A stretch of 64,000 nucleotides of DNA from Gordonia jacobaea. GTDB lineage: Bacteria > Actinomycetota > Actinomycetes > Mycobacteriales > Mycobacteriaceae. The stretch spans positions 1-64,000 of the forward strand of contig NZ_LDTZ01000021.1 in the NCBI RefSeq assembly GCF_001186365.1, written 5' to 3'. The translations under genes were made by a program, and so were the position numbers. This document shows, piece by piece, positions 32,970 to 42,408 of the stretch (the first letter of the stretch is position 1; each line of letters opens with the position of its first letter). The notes beneath the pieces are model-generated. The model was given only the letters and a program-made list of their open reading frames with translations. It was not told the origin of the DNA and did no database searches.

Positions 32970-34355
32970 GTGGGCTCCGAGTTGTCGACGCTCGCCGCCG
33001 GTCTCGTTCCGCTGTGTCGGGTCGCCGTGGCTGCCGCCGAAGGTGTCGACGTCGAGCCTCTCGTGGAGGCGTGTCGGGCGGTCGCGGCGTCGATAGAGGG
33101 TGCTGCGTCAAAAGAGGGCTCTGCGTCGACAGAGGGCCCTGGGGGTTCGGCCATCGACTTCGTGACATTCGATCCGAACCGCGACCTCGCGGGCGCCAAC
33201 GCTGCGGTGCTGGTCATCGATCCGGCATCGGCGGTCGTCGACGACGAGGATCTCGCCGCGCTGCGGGAGCTGACCTCGGCGGTGGAGCATGTTGCTCTGG
33301 TCTGTTGCCGCATCGAGTCGTTCTGGGATTGGCCGCGGATCGTGCGTGGATATCGGTCAGAACTCGATCCCGCCGGAGCGCTACCGGTCTTCGCGGTGTC
33401 AGCAGCCGCGGCACTCGCGGGCGCCGTCGACGAGTCGGGGATCGGCGATCTGCTCGACTGGTTCGCGACACCGAACGCCGAGCCCACCGCACGCATCCCG
33501 CAACCGAAAACCCCGCAACCGAAAATCCCGCAAGCACCGACCCCTGTGGACTCCGACGACCGCGTCGACCCCGACGCCTTGGCGATCCGTCGCGCACGAT
33601 TACTGGCGCTCAGAGACAGGGGACGAGCGGACAGGCTGGCGTCGCTTCGCGCGGGAATCGTCCGCGTGCGTGCGCAGAGCGGCGCCGACATCACGGCGCG
33701 GGTTCGTGCGCTCGTCGCGCGCGCCGAACACCGTGGCGCCGCGACCACCGGCTCCGACGTCGAAGCCGACGCCGCCTGGCTCGACCGCGAGATCGACGGT
33801 CTCGTCACCGACCTCGACGCCATCACCGACACCCGACTCGACGCCGTCGCGTCGTCGACGCTCGTCGGACTCGACGTCGACGATCCGCCCGCGCACCGAG
33901 ACGACGAGCCGATCGTCGCGCGTCGCGATCTGCCGTCCGGGCGACGCACGGGCGAGGACGCCATGCTGCTGCTGATCGGTGCGTCGACGGGTATCGGAAT
34001 CGGCAGACTCGCGGTCGCGCCGCTGGCCTCGGTGCACACGCTGCAGTGGATCAGCATGCCCGCGGCGCTCCTGCTCGGACTCGCGGTGGCGGTGTGGGTG
34101 ATCCGGATGCGGCGTGCGGCAACCGTTCGCGCGCAGGTGCGCACCTGGGTCAACGACGTTCTCGCCGACGTTCGTGCCCGGGTCGAACGTCGGGTTGCCA
34201 TGCAGCTCACCGAGGCGGAATCGCGCATCGGCGGCCAGGTGCTGCGCGCATACGATCGCCAGGGTCGTCGAATCGCCGACGAGGTCGCCGAGATCGATCA
34301 ACGTCTCAGAGAGCTCCGCGCAGCGGGCGGGGCAGTCAGTGGGGGTAGCCAGTGA
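32970..34355 (+). CDS. Membrane protein partner of the G-domain protein, Rv0210-like
   Basis: A 461-residue protein. The N-terminal 160 residues look like a worn G-domain (AVLVIDPASAVVDDEDL; LVCCRIESFWDW; VFAVSAAAAL), without a usable P-loop. A Pro/Gln linker (QPKTPQPKIPQAPTP) leads to an Arg-rich helical region, then two close transmembrane helices (about 325-375). A predicted coiled coil (VRTWVNDVLADVRARVERRV onward) ends the protein. This layout, with a G-domain, membrane hairpin and coiled coil, recalls bacterial dynamin-like proteins, but the motifs are too weak to be sure. It starts 1 nt after the preceding gene and overlaps the next by 4 nt. Confidence 0.6.
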   Translation: MGSELSTLAAGLVPLCRVAVAAAEGVDVEPLVEACRAVAASIEGAASKEGSASTEGPGGSAIDFVTFDPNRDLAGANAAVLVIDPASAVVDDEDLAALRELTSAVEHVALVCCRIESFWDWPRIVRGYRSELDPAGALPVFAVSAAAALAGAVDESGIGDLLDWFATPNAEPTARIPQPKTPQPKIPQAPTPVDSDDRVDPDALAIRRARLLALRDRGRADRLASLRAGIVRVRAQSGADITARVRALVARAEHRGAATTGSDVEADAAWLDREIDGLVTDLDAITDTRLDAVASSTLVGLDVDDPPAHRDDEPIVARRDLPSGRRTGEDAMLLLIGASTGIGIGRLAVAPLASVHTLQWISMPAALLLGLAVAVWVIRMRRAATVRAQVRTWVNDVLADVRARVERRVAMQLTEAESRIGGQVLRAYDRQGRRIADEVAEIDQRLRELRAAGGAVSGGSQ

Positions 34356-34702
34356 ACATCGACTCGTTCGACTTCGGAGACGTATCCGGTGAGGAGCACC
34401 GGGACTGGGCCGGCCTCACCGAACCGGGGTCGCAGCCCGATTCGCCCGCCGACAACCTGCTGATGCACGACGACGGCCGCATCTGGGACCTCGGCCCCGC
34501 AGACGTCGACACCGACGCAGACGGGGTGGCCGATTCGTTGACTCGCAGTGGTCCCGGGGGCCTGACGGTGTACACCGACAGTGACCACGACGGTCAGGTC
34601 GATCGCATCACACAGGTGGGCTCCGACGGCTCGTTCGCCTCCCAAACACTCGACCGCGACACCGGCATCTGGGTCGCCACGGACTCCGGCAGACTCGAGT
34701 GA
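34352..34702 (+). CDS. Small acidic protein with two DxDxDG-type repeats
   Basis: A 116-residue acidic protein, probably of the DUF6802 type. Two calcium-loop-like repeats are present: DVDTDADGVADSL and YTDSDHDGQVDRI, about 24 residues apart, resembling thrombospondin type 3/dockerin loops more than full EF-hands. No signal peptide is seen. It is coupled by a 4-nt overlap (GTGA) to the membrane protein upstream, so it likely belongs to the same complex. Calcium binding is inference from the motif. Confidence 0.65.
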   Translation: MNIDSFDFGDVSGEEHRDWAGLTEPGSQPDSPADNLLMHDDGRIWDLGPADVDTDADGVADSLTRSGPGGLTVYTDSDHDGQVDRITQVGSDGSFASQTLDRDTGIWVATDSGRLE

Positions 34703-34741
34703 GTGGGTTCGCATAGAGCAGAAAGTCCTGGTGGCAGTGGG

Positions 34742-34781
34742 TTGCAAGTCCTCGGAAATCCGACATCGGTCACCTTGCAAG
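34742..34781. promoter_or_regulatory. Paired TTGCAAG motifs upstream of pckA
   Basis: GTTGCAAG (34741-34748) and the perfect palindrome CTTGCAAG (34774-34781) are 33 bp apart, close to three helical turns, in the 217-bp gap before pckA. They could be two operator sites for a gluconeogenic regulator. No known regulator is assigned. Confidence 0.3.
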
Positions 34782-34919
34782 CCCCCTCCGGGGTGTGCGA
34801 ATGTGGCCTATACCGCATCTCGTAACCCCAGGCCCTAGCGCACGCTCGGTCACAGTATCCTGGGGATAAGCAACCCATACGGGGCGGCCAATGCGGGTCG
34901 CCACCTCGGAGGAGGAAAT

Positions 34920-36746
34920 ATGACCGCCGCCACGATTCCGGGTCTGGAACCCGGCACCGCTCCGACTAAACACGAAGCGCTGTTGGCATGGGTGGCCGAG
35001 GTCGCCGAGCTCACTCAGCCCGACCGTGTGGTCTGGTCCGACGGCAGCGACGAGGAGTGGGATCGCCTCACCGCTGAACTCGTCGAGTCGGGCACGCTGC
35101 TCAAGCTGAACGAAGAGCACAAGCCCAATTCCTACCTGGCCAAGTCCGATCCCGCCGACGTCGCGCGCGTCGAATCGCGCACCTTCATCTGCTCCGAGCG
35201 TGAAGAAGATGCGGGCCCCACGAACAACTGGGTCGCGCCCGACGAGATGCGCGCCACCCTCACGCCCCTCTTCCGTGGCAGCATGCGCGGCCGCACGATG
35301 TACGTCATCCCGTTCTGCATGGGCCCGCTCGGCTCCGACGACCCGAAGCTCGGCGTCGAATTGACTGACTCCGCCTACGTCGTGCTCTCGATGAAGATCA
35401 TGACCCGCGTCGGTCCCGAGGTGCTACGCCTGCTCGGCGACGACGGCTTCTTCGTCAAGGGCCTGCACTCGGTCGGCGCTCCGCTCGAGCCCGGTCAGGC
35501 CGACGTCGCATGGCCGTGCAACCCGAACAAGTACATCACCCACTTCCCCGAGACCCGCGAGATCTTGTCGTACGGATCGGGTTACGGCGGCAACGCGCTC
35601 CTGGGCAAGAAGTGCTACGCGCTGCGCATCGCGTCGGTGATCGCGCGTGACGAGGGCTGGATGGCCGAGCACATGCTGATCCTGAAGCTGACCAGCCCGG
35701 AGAACAAGGTCTACTTCGTCGCCGCTGCCTTCCCGAGTGCGTGTGGCAAGACCAACCTGGCAATGATCCAGCCGACCATCCCGGGCTGGAAGGCCGAGAC
35801 CGTCGGCGACGACATCGCCTGGATGCGCTTCGGCGACGACGGTCGTCTCTACGCGATCAACCCCGAGTTCGGCTTCTTCGGTGTGGCACCGGGCACCAGC
35901 ATGGACTCCAACCCGAACGCGATGAAGACCATCGACGCCGGAAACACCCTGTACACCAACGTCGCCGAGACCGACGACGGCGACATCTGGTGGGAGGGAA
36001 TCGGAGGCGAGAAGCCTGCGCACCTGACCGACTGGCTCGGACGTAGCTGGACGCCTGATTCGGATGAGCCTGCGGCACACCCGAATTCGCGCTACTGCAC
36101 ACCGATCTCGCAGTGCCCCTCGCTGGCCGAGGAGTGGGACGACCCCCAGGGTGTGCCGATCTCGGCGATCCTGTTCGGCGGTCGTCGCAAGACCACGGTG
36201 CCTCTCGTGACCGAGGCCCGCGACTGGCAGAACGGCGTCTTCATGGGTGCCACGGTCGGCTCCGAGCAGACCGCCGCCGCCGAGGGCAAGGTGGGCACCG
36301 TCCGCCGCGACCCGATGGCCATGCTGCCGTTCATGGGCTACCACGTCGGCGACTACTTCCAGCACTGGATCAACCTGGGCAAGAACGCTGATGCGTCGAA
36401 GCTCCCGAAGGTCTTCTACGTCAACTGGTTCCGTCGCGGCGACGACGGCCGCTTCCTGTGGCCGGGATTCGGCGAGAACAGCCGCGTGCTGAAGTGGATC
36501 ATCGGCCGCATCGAGGGCGAGAACGAAGGCGTGCAGACGCCGGTCGGCATCGTCGCGAAGCCGGAGGAGATCGACGTCTCCGGGCTCGACGTCCCCACCG
36601 AGGATCTCGAGGCGGCGCTCGCCGTCGATCCCGACGAGTGGCGTCGTGAGCTCCCGTTGATCGAAGAGCTCTTCGAGTTCGTTGGCGAAAAGCTCCCGAC
36701 AAGCCTGCAGGATGAGCTCGACGCCCTCAAGCAGCGGCTGGCCTGA
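34920..36746 (+). CDS. pckA: Phosphoenolpyruvate carboxykinase (GTP)
   Basis: Converts oxaloacetate and GTP to phosphoenolpyruvate, the entry to gluconeogenesis when cells grow on fatty acids or sterols. The 608 residues are typical of the GTP-dependent family. Seen are the kinase-1a P-loop [13 protein letters not shown] with the reactive hypermobile-loop Cys, the metal/kinase-2 segment VGDDIAWM, the PEP-binding [15 protein letters not shown] and guanine-site elements ([18 protein letters not shown]). A strong GGAGGAGG lies 5 nt before the ATG. The counterpart in M. tuberculosis is Rv0211. It suits the lipid-degrading genes elsewhere in the window. Confidence 0.96.
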   Translation: MTAATIPGLEPGTAPTKHEALLAWVAEVAELTQPDRVVWSDGSDEEWDRLTAELVESGTLLKLNEEHKPNSYLAKSDPADVARVESRTFICSEREEDAGPTNNWVAPDEMRATLTPLFRGSMRGRTMYVIPFCMGPLGSDDPKLGVELTDSAYVVLSMKIMTRVGPEVLRLLGDDGFFVKGLHSVGAPLEPGQADVAWPCNPNKYITHFPETREILSYGSGYGGNALLGKKCYALRIASVIARDEGWMAEHMLILKLTSPENKVYFVAAAFPSACGKTNLAMIQPTIPGWKAETVGDDIAWMRFGDDGRLYAINPEFGFFGVAPGTSMDSNPNAMKTIDAGNTLYTNVAETDDGDIWWEGIGGEKPAHLTDWLGRSWTPDSDEPAAHPNSRYCTPISQCPSLAEEWDDPQGVPISAILFGGRRKTTVPLVTEARDWQNGVFMGATVGSEQTAAAEGKVGTVRRDPMAMLPFMGYHVGDYFQHWINLGKNADASKLPKVFYVNWFRRGDDGRFLWPGFGENSRVLKWIIGRIEGENEGVQTPVGIVAKPEEIDVSGLDVPTEDLEAALAVDPDEWRRELPLIEELFEFVGEKLPTSLQDELDALKQRLA

Positions 36747-36790
36747 TCTCACCTTCTGTCACATCTGTAACTGAGGTATCGTTGCCCCCT

Positions 36791-37813
36791 ATGAGTCTTC
36801 GCTCGTGGGGGGCAACGGTCGTCTCTGCGCTTTTGGGTACATCAGTTCTCCTCGGCATATCCGGTATGTCCGCCGGAACTGCGCACTCTGCGACGCCGAT
36901 AATCGCGCGCTACACCGACACTGCGTACGTCAGCGGCGTACCGACATTCGGAGCGATCTCGGGCATCGATCGGATCGGCGCCAACCGATTCGCGATGATC
37001 TCGACCGACGTCGGCCGCGGCGGACCAGCACGCTTCTTCACGAGCCAGTTCAGCTACACCTCGGGTGCTGCGGGCTTCACGTCGAATCCCGGAATCGACG
37101 GCGGCGGTGTGCTGCTGGGCCCCGGCAACATCCCGCCGCTGCCGGGTTCGGCACAGTACGAGGGAATCCGCGCCACGAGCGGCGGCTATGTCGTAGTCAG
37201 TGGTGGCGACCATCAGTTCGTGCGTCTGCAGAGTGCCGGGCCGGTCGCCACCTACATCCGCGATCTCGGGCTGCCCGCGGCGTGGCGGCCATCGAAGAAG
37301 TCGGGTCTCGCCGGTCAGCGTGGACTCACCGGCGTCGCTGTGGGACCACGCGGGCAGATCAGCGTGATCACGGCGGGAGGTCTCCGTCAGGACCCCGCAA
37401 CGTCGGCGCGGTTGCTGACGTTCGGAAAGACGAACTCCGAGTTCGTGTATCGCACCGATCCGGGTAAGAGCGCTGCCGACGTCCTCGCGGTCAACAACAC
37501 CGACTTCCTCGTCCTCGAGCGCGGTAAAGGCCGCAGCACGGCGATCTACTGGGCGACGACCCGTGGCGCCGATCAGGTCGGCGGGAGGGCCAACCTCTCG
37601 GGTGCCGAGAAGCCGATGCCCAAGCAGTCGATCTTCAACACCGACGGCACACCCCGACTCTCGACGGGCAACGTGTCTTCGATGGCGTGGGGTAACTGGC
37701 AGCCCGATCTGCCGTGGCAGGACTTCCGCACCCGCACCCTGTTCGTCGTCACGAACAACGCCTTCGCCGGGCCGACCAGGGTGCACTCCTTCGAGGTCCA
37801 GCTGCCCCGCTGA
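36791..37813 (+). CDS. Exported phytase-like / esterase-like protein
   Basis: A 340-residue secreted protein. A Sec-type signal peptide covers about residues 1-33 (hydrophobic core VVSALLGTSVLLGISGM, then GTAHSATP). The mature part has the phytase-like (esterase-like activity of phytase) beta-propeller pattern: FGAISGIDRI, YEGIRATSGGYVVVSGG, GQRGLTGVAVGP and FLVLERGKGRSTAIY. No lipobox. The ATG at 36791 was chosen; a TTG at 36782 is also in frame. Substrate unknown. Confidence 0.75.
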   Translation: MSLRSWGATVVSALLGTSVLLGISGMSAGTAHSATPIIARYTDTAYVSGVPTFGAISGIDRIGANRFAMISTDVGRGGPARFFTSQFSYTSGAAGFTSNPGIDGGGVLLGPGNIPPLPGSAQYEGIRATSGGYVVVSGGDHQFVRLQSAGPVATYIRDLGLPAAWRPSKKSGLAGQRGLTGVAVGPRGQISVITAGGLRQDPATSARLLTFGKTNSEFVYRTDPGKSAADVLAVNNTDFLVLERGKGRSTAIYWATTRGADQVGGRANLSGAEKPMPKQSIFNTDGTPRLSTGNVSSMAWGNWQPDLPWQDFRTRTLFVVTNNAFAGPTRVHSFEVQLPR

Positions 37814-37828
37814 CGCGTCGTCGCGGCA

Positions 37829-37905
37829 ACCCTGAGATCTCAGGGTGTTGTGGGGAAACACTGTAGGGGAATCACCCGATGGCAATGCGGTGCCATTTTT
37901 GGCAC
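37829..37905. promoter_or_regulatory. Two palindromes upstream of the MacB-type exporter
   Basis: An 18-bp perfect palindrome, ACCCTGAGATCTCAGGGT (37829-37846), has no loop and therefore looks like a protein-binding site. A second element, GTGCCA-tttt-TGGCAC (37890-37905), ends 9 nt before the ATG at 37915 and overlaps the place where a Shine-Dalgarno would be; none is visible. Together they suggest regulated expression of the ABC genes. The first palindrome could also act at the 3' end of the phytase-like gene. Confidence 0.45.
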
Positions 37906-37914
37906 GGTTAAGCC

Positions 37915-38811
37915 ATGACATCAGAGCAGGGCGCGAGCGCGGGCGCCGAGGATCTCGTCAAAACTTACGGATCAGGTGACACGGAGGTCCACGCACTGCG
38001 TGGCGTCACGCTGTCGTTCCGGTCCGGCGAGTTCACCGCCATCATGGGGCCGTCCGGCTCGGGGAAGTCGACCCTGATGCATTGCCTCGCCGGACTCGAC
38101 GTCGCGACCAGCGGTCACGTCCACATCGGCGACACAGATCTGACGGGCCTGTCCGACAAGAAGATGACGCTGCTCCGACGTGACCGCATCGGCTTCGTGT
38201 TCCAGTCGTTCAACCTCGTCCCGACTCTGACCGCCGCTGAGAACATCACGCTGCCGTCCGACATCGCAGGGCGCAAGGTCGACAAGGACTGGTACGACAC
38301 GGTGATCAGCCGACTCGGTATCGGCGACCGACTCGATCACCTGCCCAGCGAGCTCTCCGGCGGTCAGCAACAGCGTGTCGCCTGTGCGCGTGCACTCGTC
38401 GGGAGGCCCGCGATCATCTTCGGCGACGAACCGACCGGAAACCTCGACTCCCGATCGTCGGGAGAGGTGCTGTCCATCCTGCGCGCGGCAACCGACGAGT
38501 TCGGTCAGACCGTTGTCATCGTGACACACGACCCGCGAGCGGCGTCGTACGCCGACCGCGTCGTCTTCCTCGCCGACGGCAAGATCGTCCGCGAACTACC
38601 CCGGCCGACGGCCGACGACGTGTTCGAGGTGATGAAGAATCTCGACGACGTTCCCGCGGACGATTCCGGCTCGGATGACGGTGCGACCTCTGATGTGACT
38701 GTCGGCGCAGAGCTAGGGAAGCATGAATCCGGCTCTGTCGCACCGGAATCCGGCGTCGGCCGGCACGCTGCGGACGCCGGGTCCGGTGCGGACTCGACGC
38801 AGGCGGGCTGA
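37915..38811 (+). CDS. MacB/LolD-type ABC transporter ATP-binding protein
   Basis: A 298-residue ATPase of the MacB/FtsE/LolD class, which works with FtsX-like permeases as mechanotransmitters rather than classic pumps. Walker A GPSGSGKST (about residue 44), signature LSGGQQQR, Walker B IIFGDEPTGNLDS and switch His in IVTHDPR are intact; RIGFVFQSFNLVPTLTA is the typical Q-loop region. After about residue 240 it carries a Ser/Asp/Gly/Ala-rich acidic tail. Its permease starts 3 nt after the stop. Confidence 0.93.
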   Translation: MTSEQGASAGAEDLVKTYGSGDTEVHALRGVTLSFRSGEFTAIMGPSGSGKSTLMHCLAGLDVATSGHVHIGDTDLTGLSDKKMTLLRRDRIGFVFQSFNLVPTLTAAENITLPSDIAGRKVDKDWYDTVISRLGIGDRLDHLPSELSGGQQQRVACARALVGRPAIIFGDEPTGNLDSRSSGEVLSILRAATDEFGQTVVIVTHDPRAASYADRVVFLADGKIVRELPRPTADDVFEVMKNLDDVPADDSGSDDGATSDVTVGAELGKHESGSVAPESGVGRHAADAGSGADSTQAG

Positions 38812-38814
38812 CAC

Positions 38815-41373
38815 ATGGCCTCGTCCTCGGTGATGCGGAAGGTATCGCTGCGCAATCTGGGTGCGCACAAACTGCGACTTGCGCTGACGGTCTTCTCGAT
38901 CGTGTTGGGTACCGCGTTCGTCGCGGGGTCGATCGTGTTCACGTCGACCATCTCGCAGGCCTTCAACTCGATCTTCGACAACGCCGCACCCGGTGTGTCC
39001 GTCGAAGTGACCCCGGAGGATTCGAACTCCGCCGGGGTGTCGAAGTCGGTTGTCGACCAACTGAACTCACAAAAGAAAGAGCTCGGTATCGACAAGCTGT
39101 CGACCAACTACTCGGGCCTGGTGACCATTGCCGATTCGAGCGGCAAGGCACTGCAAACCGGCGGGGCGCCGAGCATTGGTTCGGCGTACATCCCGCCGAA
39201 CGAGTCGCTGTCTCCCGACGACGGAAAGCTGCTGCCCGGCGGACGTGCACCGACCGGATACCAGGAAGTGGTCCTCAACGAATCGGCGGCGGAGAAGGGT
39301 GATCTCAAGGTCGGTTCGCAGACGAAAGTGGTTGTCGGACAGGGCTCGAGCCAGCCAATGGACGTCACGGTCGTGGGCATCAGCCAGCTCACGGGCGACA
39401 CCGGCGGATTCGTGAACGTGCAGTTCGAACGCGAAGCGGCAAGCCAACTGCTCTCCGACGGTGAGCATGTCGCGACCGTCGACATGTCCGCGGTCGCGGG
39501 CGTCAGCGACACCGAACTGCGCGATCGCGTCCAGAAGCTCCTCGCGTCGGATGCGCTCAAGGTCCGTACCGGCGATCAGGTGCGCCAGGACGAGAAGGAC
39601 CGCGTCAACCAGTTCCTCACCATCTTCACCGGCATCCTGCTCGCCTTCGCCGCCATCGGTCTGGTGGTTGGCACATTCATCATCTACAACACCTTCTCGA
39701 TGATTGTGGCGCAACGCAATCGGGAGCTCGCGTTGCTGCGTGCGGTGGGCGCCACCGAGCGCCAGGTATCGCGATCGGTGTTGTTCGAGGCGTTCATCGT
39801 CGGTGTGATCGGTGGACTCGTCGGTCTCGGTGTCGGCATCGGGCTGGCGGCTGCGCTCAAGGCCATCACGTCCTCGACGTCGGGGCTACCGCAGGCGTCG
39901 CTCAACGTGAGCGTGTGGGCGGTACTCGCGGCGCTGTTCGTCGGCGTCGTGGTGACGATGGTCAGCGCCTGGGTTCCCGCGGTGCGTGCGGCCCGAGTGC
40001 CGCCCGTCGAGGCGATGCGCGCAAGCGACGCCGAGCGCGCGTCGTCGTTGCGCAACCGCACGATCGCAGGAGTGGTGTTCGGTGTGATCGCCGTCGTCGC
40101 GATCGTGTGGGGTGCCATGGGGGAGGGCATGCTGCGTGCGATCGTCGTCGGTCTCGGCGCGGGCGCCGCGATTCTGGCGGCCGTACTCGCGGGCCCGGCA
40201 TTACTGCAGCCCGTCGTCGGTGTGCTCGGACGAGTGATCGGCGCACCCTTCGGGTCGATCGGCTACCTTGCCCGCACCAACGCGATGCGCAATCCACGAC
40301 GCAGCTCCGCGACAGCCTTCGCGCTGACACTCGGGCTGATCCTCGTGGCCGTGATCGGCACGCTCGGTACATCATTCAAGGGCACCGTCGACACCGCTGT
40401 CGACACGGGAATCACCGCCGACTACATCGTGACCGGCACCAACAACCTGCCGATCTCGCCAGCCGTCGCCGAGGCCGTGAAAGGTGTGAAGGGCGTCGAG
40501 GATTCGGTCAGTTTCGGTGTGGCGCAGGCGCGGGTCGGTGACACCAAGGTCAGTGGCTTCTCGCCGCTCGGGGGCCAGATCAGTTCCGTCACCAACATCG
40601 ACATGCTCGACGGCGCGTCGGACAGACTCCCGGACAACGGGATGTTCGTCAGCCAGCGTACGAGCAACGACAGGGGCTGGAAGCGTGGTGACACAGTCAC
40701 TTTCACCTCGTCACTCGGTCAGCAGGTTCCCACGCGGGTCGACGGCGTGTACGCCGACAACGAGACGTTGCAGCCGTGGCTCGTTGGCAGCAAGGTCTAC
40801 GAGTCACTGATGCCCGAGCCTGCGCGGATGAGCTTCGGAGTGTTCGTCAAGGCGAAGCCCGGCGTCGACTCATCAACGCTACGAACAGATCTCGAGAACG
40901 CGACCAGTTCGTACCTCACGGTGCAGGTGCAAGATCGTGAACAGTTCAAGAGTAGTGTGTCGCAGCAGATCGACCAGATGCTCGGCGTCCTGTACGCCAT
41001 GCTCGGGTTGGCATTGGTCATCGCGATCCTCGGCATCGTCAACACACTGGCGCTGTCGGTGGTGGAGCGACGCCGCGAGATCGGAATGCTCCGAGCCGTC
41101 GGCATGGTGCGCGGTCAGGTTCGACGCAGCATCTACCTCGAGTCGGTGTTCATCGCCATCTACGGTGCGCTAGTCGGTGTGGTGATCGGCGTGGTCGTCG
41201 GCTGGGCGCTGGTGCGCACACTTGCGCGCTGGGGACTCGGCGATCCGGTCCTGCCGTGGACGCTCATCATCGTGACGCTGATCGGAGCGGGCGTCGTCGG
41301 AGTGCTCGCCGCGCTGTGGCCCGCCAACCGCGCCGCCCGCACCCGACCACTCGAGGCGATCGCCGAGGCGTGA
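38815..41373 (+). CDS. FtsX-like ABC transporter permease (two FtsX domains)
   Basis: An 852-residue permease with eight to ten helices. The N-terminal helix (about 22-45) and the exported MacB_PCD-like domain (to about 260) lead into a first FtsX domain (LLAFAAIGLVVGTFIIYNTF, ending near PPVEAMRAS). A second exported domain precedes the second FtsX domain (MLGVLYAMLGLALVIAILGIVNTLAL ... RTRPLEAIAEA). It pairs with the ATPase just upstream. Such exporters move lipids, peptides or lipoproteins, or transmit force across the membrane; the substrate is not evident. Confidence 0.92.
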   Translation: MASSSVMRKVSLRNLGAHKLRLALTVFSIVLGTAFVAGSIVFTSTISQAFNSIFDNAAPGVSVEVTPEDSNSAGVSKSVVDQLNSQKKELGIDKLSTNYSGLVTIADSSGKALQTGGAPSIGSAYIPPNESLSPDDGKLLPGGRAPTGYQEVVLNESAAEKGDLKVGSQTKVVVGQGSSQPMDVTVVGISQLTGDTGGFVNVQFEREAASQLLSDGEHVATVDMSAVAGVSDTELRDRVQKLLASDALKVRTGDQVRQDEKDRVNQFLTIFTGILLAFAAIGLVVGTFIIYNTFSMIVAQRNRELALLRAVGATERQVSRSVLFEAFIVGVIGGLVGLGVGIGLAAALKAITSSTSGLPQASLNVSVWAVLAALFVGVVVTMVSAWVPAVRAARVPPVEAMRASDAERASSLRNRTIAGVVFGVIAVVAIVWGAMGEGMLRAIVVGLGAGAAILAAVLAGPALLQPVVGVLGRVIGAPFGSIGYLARTNAMRNPRRSSATAFALTLGLILVAVIGTLGTSFKGTVDTAVDTGITADYIVTGTNNLPISPAVAEAVKGVKGVEDSVSFGVAQARVGDTKVSGFSPLGGQISSVTNIDMLDGASDRLPDNGMFVSQRTSNDRGWKRGDTVTFTSSLGQQVPTRVDGVYADNETLQPWLVGSKVYESLMPEPARMSFGVFVKAKPGVDSSTLRTDLENATSSYLTVQVQDREQFKSSVSQQIDQMLGVLYAMLGLALVIAILGIVNTLALSVVERRREIGMLRAVGMVRGQVRRSIYLESVFIAIYGALVGVVIGVVVGWALVRTLARWGLGDPVLPWTLIIVTLIGAGVVGVLAALWPANRAARTRPLEAIAEA

Positions 41374-41417
41374 GCGGCGGGCCCTGGGCGGCGAGCCCGG
41401 GGCGCGCAGATGTCCAG

Positions 41418-41469
41418 CGATCCGTATGACAGTTCCGCCCGAAATCGGCGCCGACTGTCATACGGATCG
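41418..41469. repeat. 16-bp inverted repeat after the FtsX permease
   Basis: CGATCCGTATGACAGT (41418-41433) is repeated perfectly inverted at 41454-41469 with a 20-nt loop. It lies 44 nt after the permease stop and 105 nt before the GYGQQ protein. There is no T-run, so it is not a classical terminator, though a stem this long could still protect or end the transcript. A dispersed palindromic family is another possibility. Confidence 0.75.
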
Positions 41470-41574
41470 AGCTGGCACACGGCGCGGCCCGATCGCCGAA
41501 GCTGCGCTGCCCAGAGTGAGAGGTCTTGGACCAGTCCCACATGTGGCGACAGGCGGTTTGGCACAATCGGCGCC

Positions 41575-42381
41575 ATGACGCGACCACCCGAGGACCCGAA
41601 CGACCCGGCCGAGCACCCGCACACCCGGGCGTTCGACCCCAACGAGGACCCTTCGGCGGGCGGCGACCCGACGGCGCGCACCGAGGCCTACTCGCAGCAC
41701 GATCCCTACGCCAACCAGCCGTACGGTGACCAGCAGCCGTACGGGGACCAGGGCTATGCCGATCAGGGATACGGCCAGCAGGGGTACGGCCAGCAGGAGT
41801 ACGGCAACCAGGGCTACGGCCAGCAGGGCTACGGCAACCAGGAGTACGGCCAGCAGGGCTACGGGGACCAGCAGCAGTCAGGGCAGGACCCCGACTCGTC
41901 GGGCGGAGGGAAACGCACCGCGATCCTGGTGGTGGCGATCATCGCGGTCATCGCACTGATCGCCGTAGTCGCCTATGCGATCATCCGCAGTTCCGGAGGC
42001 GACGGCGGCACAGCCGCGACCACCGCGCCCGCGACCACCACGGTGACCACGACGCCCACCACGACGACGACCGAGGAAACCACCACCGAGGAAACCACCA
42101 CCACGACAACACCCGCGCAGGCGGCAGGGGCCGTGACCTACCAGATCACCGGCAACGGCGACGTCGTCGCACTGCGGTTCCGCAAGGGCAACGACTACGA
42201 GATCGTCGCGGCGACCGGAACCCCGTGGTCACGGCAGGCCACCGTCACGGGCACCGACGCGGAACTCACCGCAGTCGTCGTGCGTGGCCCGGTGACCTGC
42301 AACATCCTTCGCGGTGAGGAACTGCTCGCCTCGGCGACCAGCAACGGCGGCACACTGCGCTGCGCAGCGGGGCTCGGCTGA
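41575..42381 (+). CDS. Membrane protein with GYGQQ-repeat N-terminus and Thr-rich linker
   Basis: A 268-residue single-pass protein. Residues 49-99 are a low-complexity tract of Y-G-x-Q repeats ([20 protein letters not shown]). One transmembrane helix follows (about 114-135, [21 protein letters not shown]), then a Thr-rich linker ([20 protein letters not shown]). A small C-terminal domain of about 85 residues ([19 protein letters not shown]) with two Cys resembles MmpS-like exported domains. The tail should be periplasmic and the Gln/Tyr-rich part cytoplasmic. Function unknown. Confidence 0.72.
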   Translation: MTRPPEDPNDPAEHPHTRAFDPNEDPSAGGDPTARTEAYSQHDPYANQPYGDQQPYGDQGYADQGYGQQGYGQQEYGNQGYGQQGYGNQEYGQQGYGDQQQSGQDPDSSGGGKRTAILVVAIIAVIALIAVVAYAIIRSSGGDGGTAATTAPATTTVTTTPTTTTTEETTTEETTTTTTPAQAAGAVTYQITGNGDVVALRFRKGNDYEIVAATGTPWSRQATVTGTDAELTAVVVRGPVTCNILRGEELLASATSNGGTLRCAAGLG

Positions 42382-42408
42382 GCACAGGGACACAGGGGCG
42401 CCCAAGCC

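Noticed and set aside
35424-36752. Minus-strand open frame of 442 codons opposite pckA
   Set aside because: Antisense shadow of a highly codon-biased gene, without start signals or domains.
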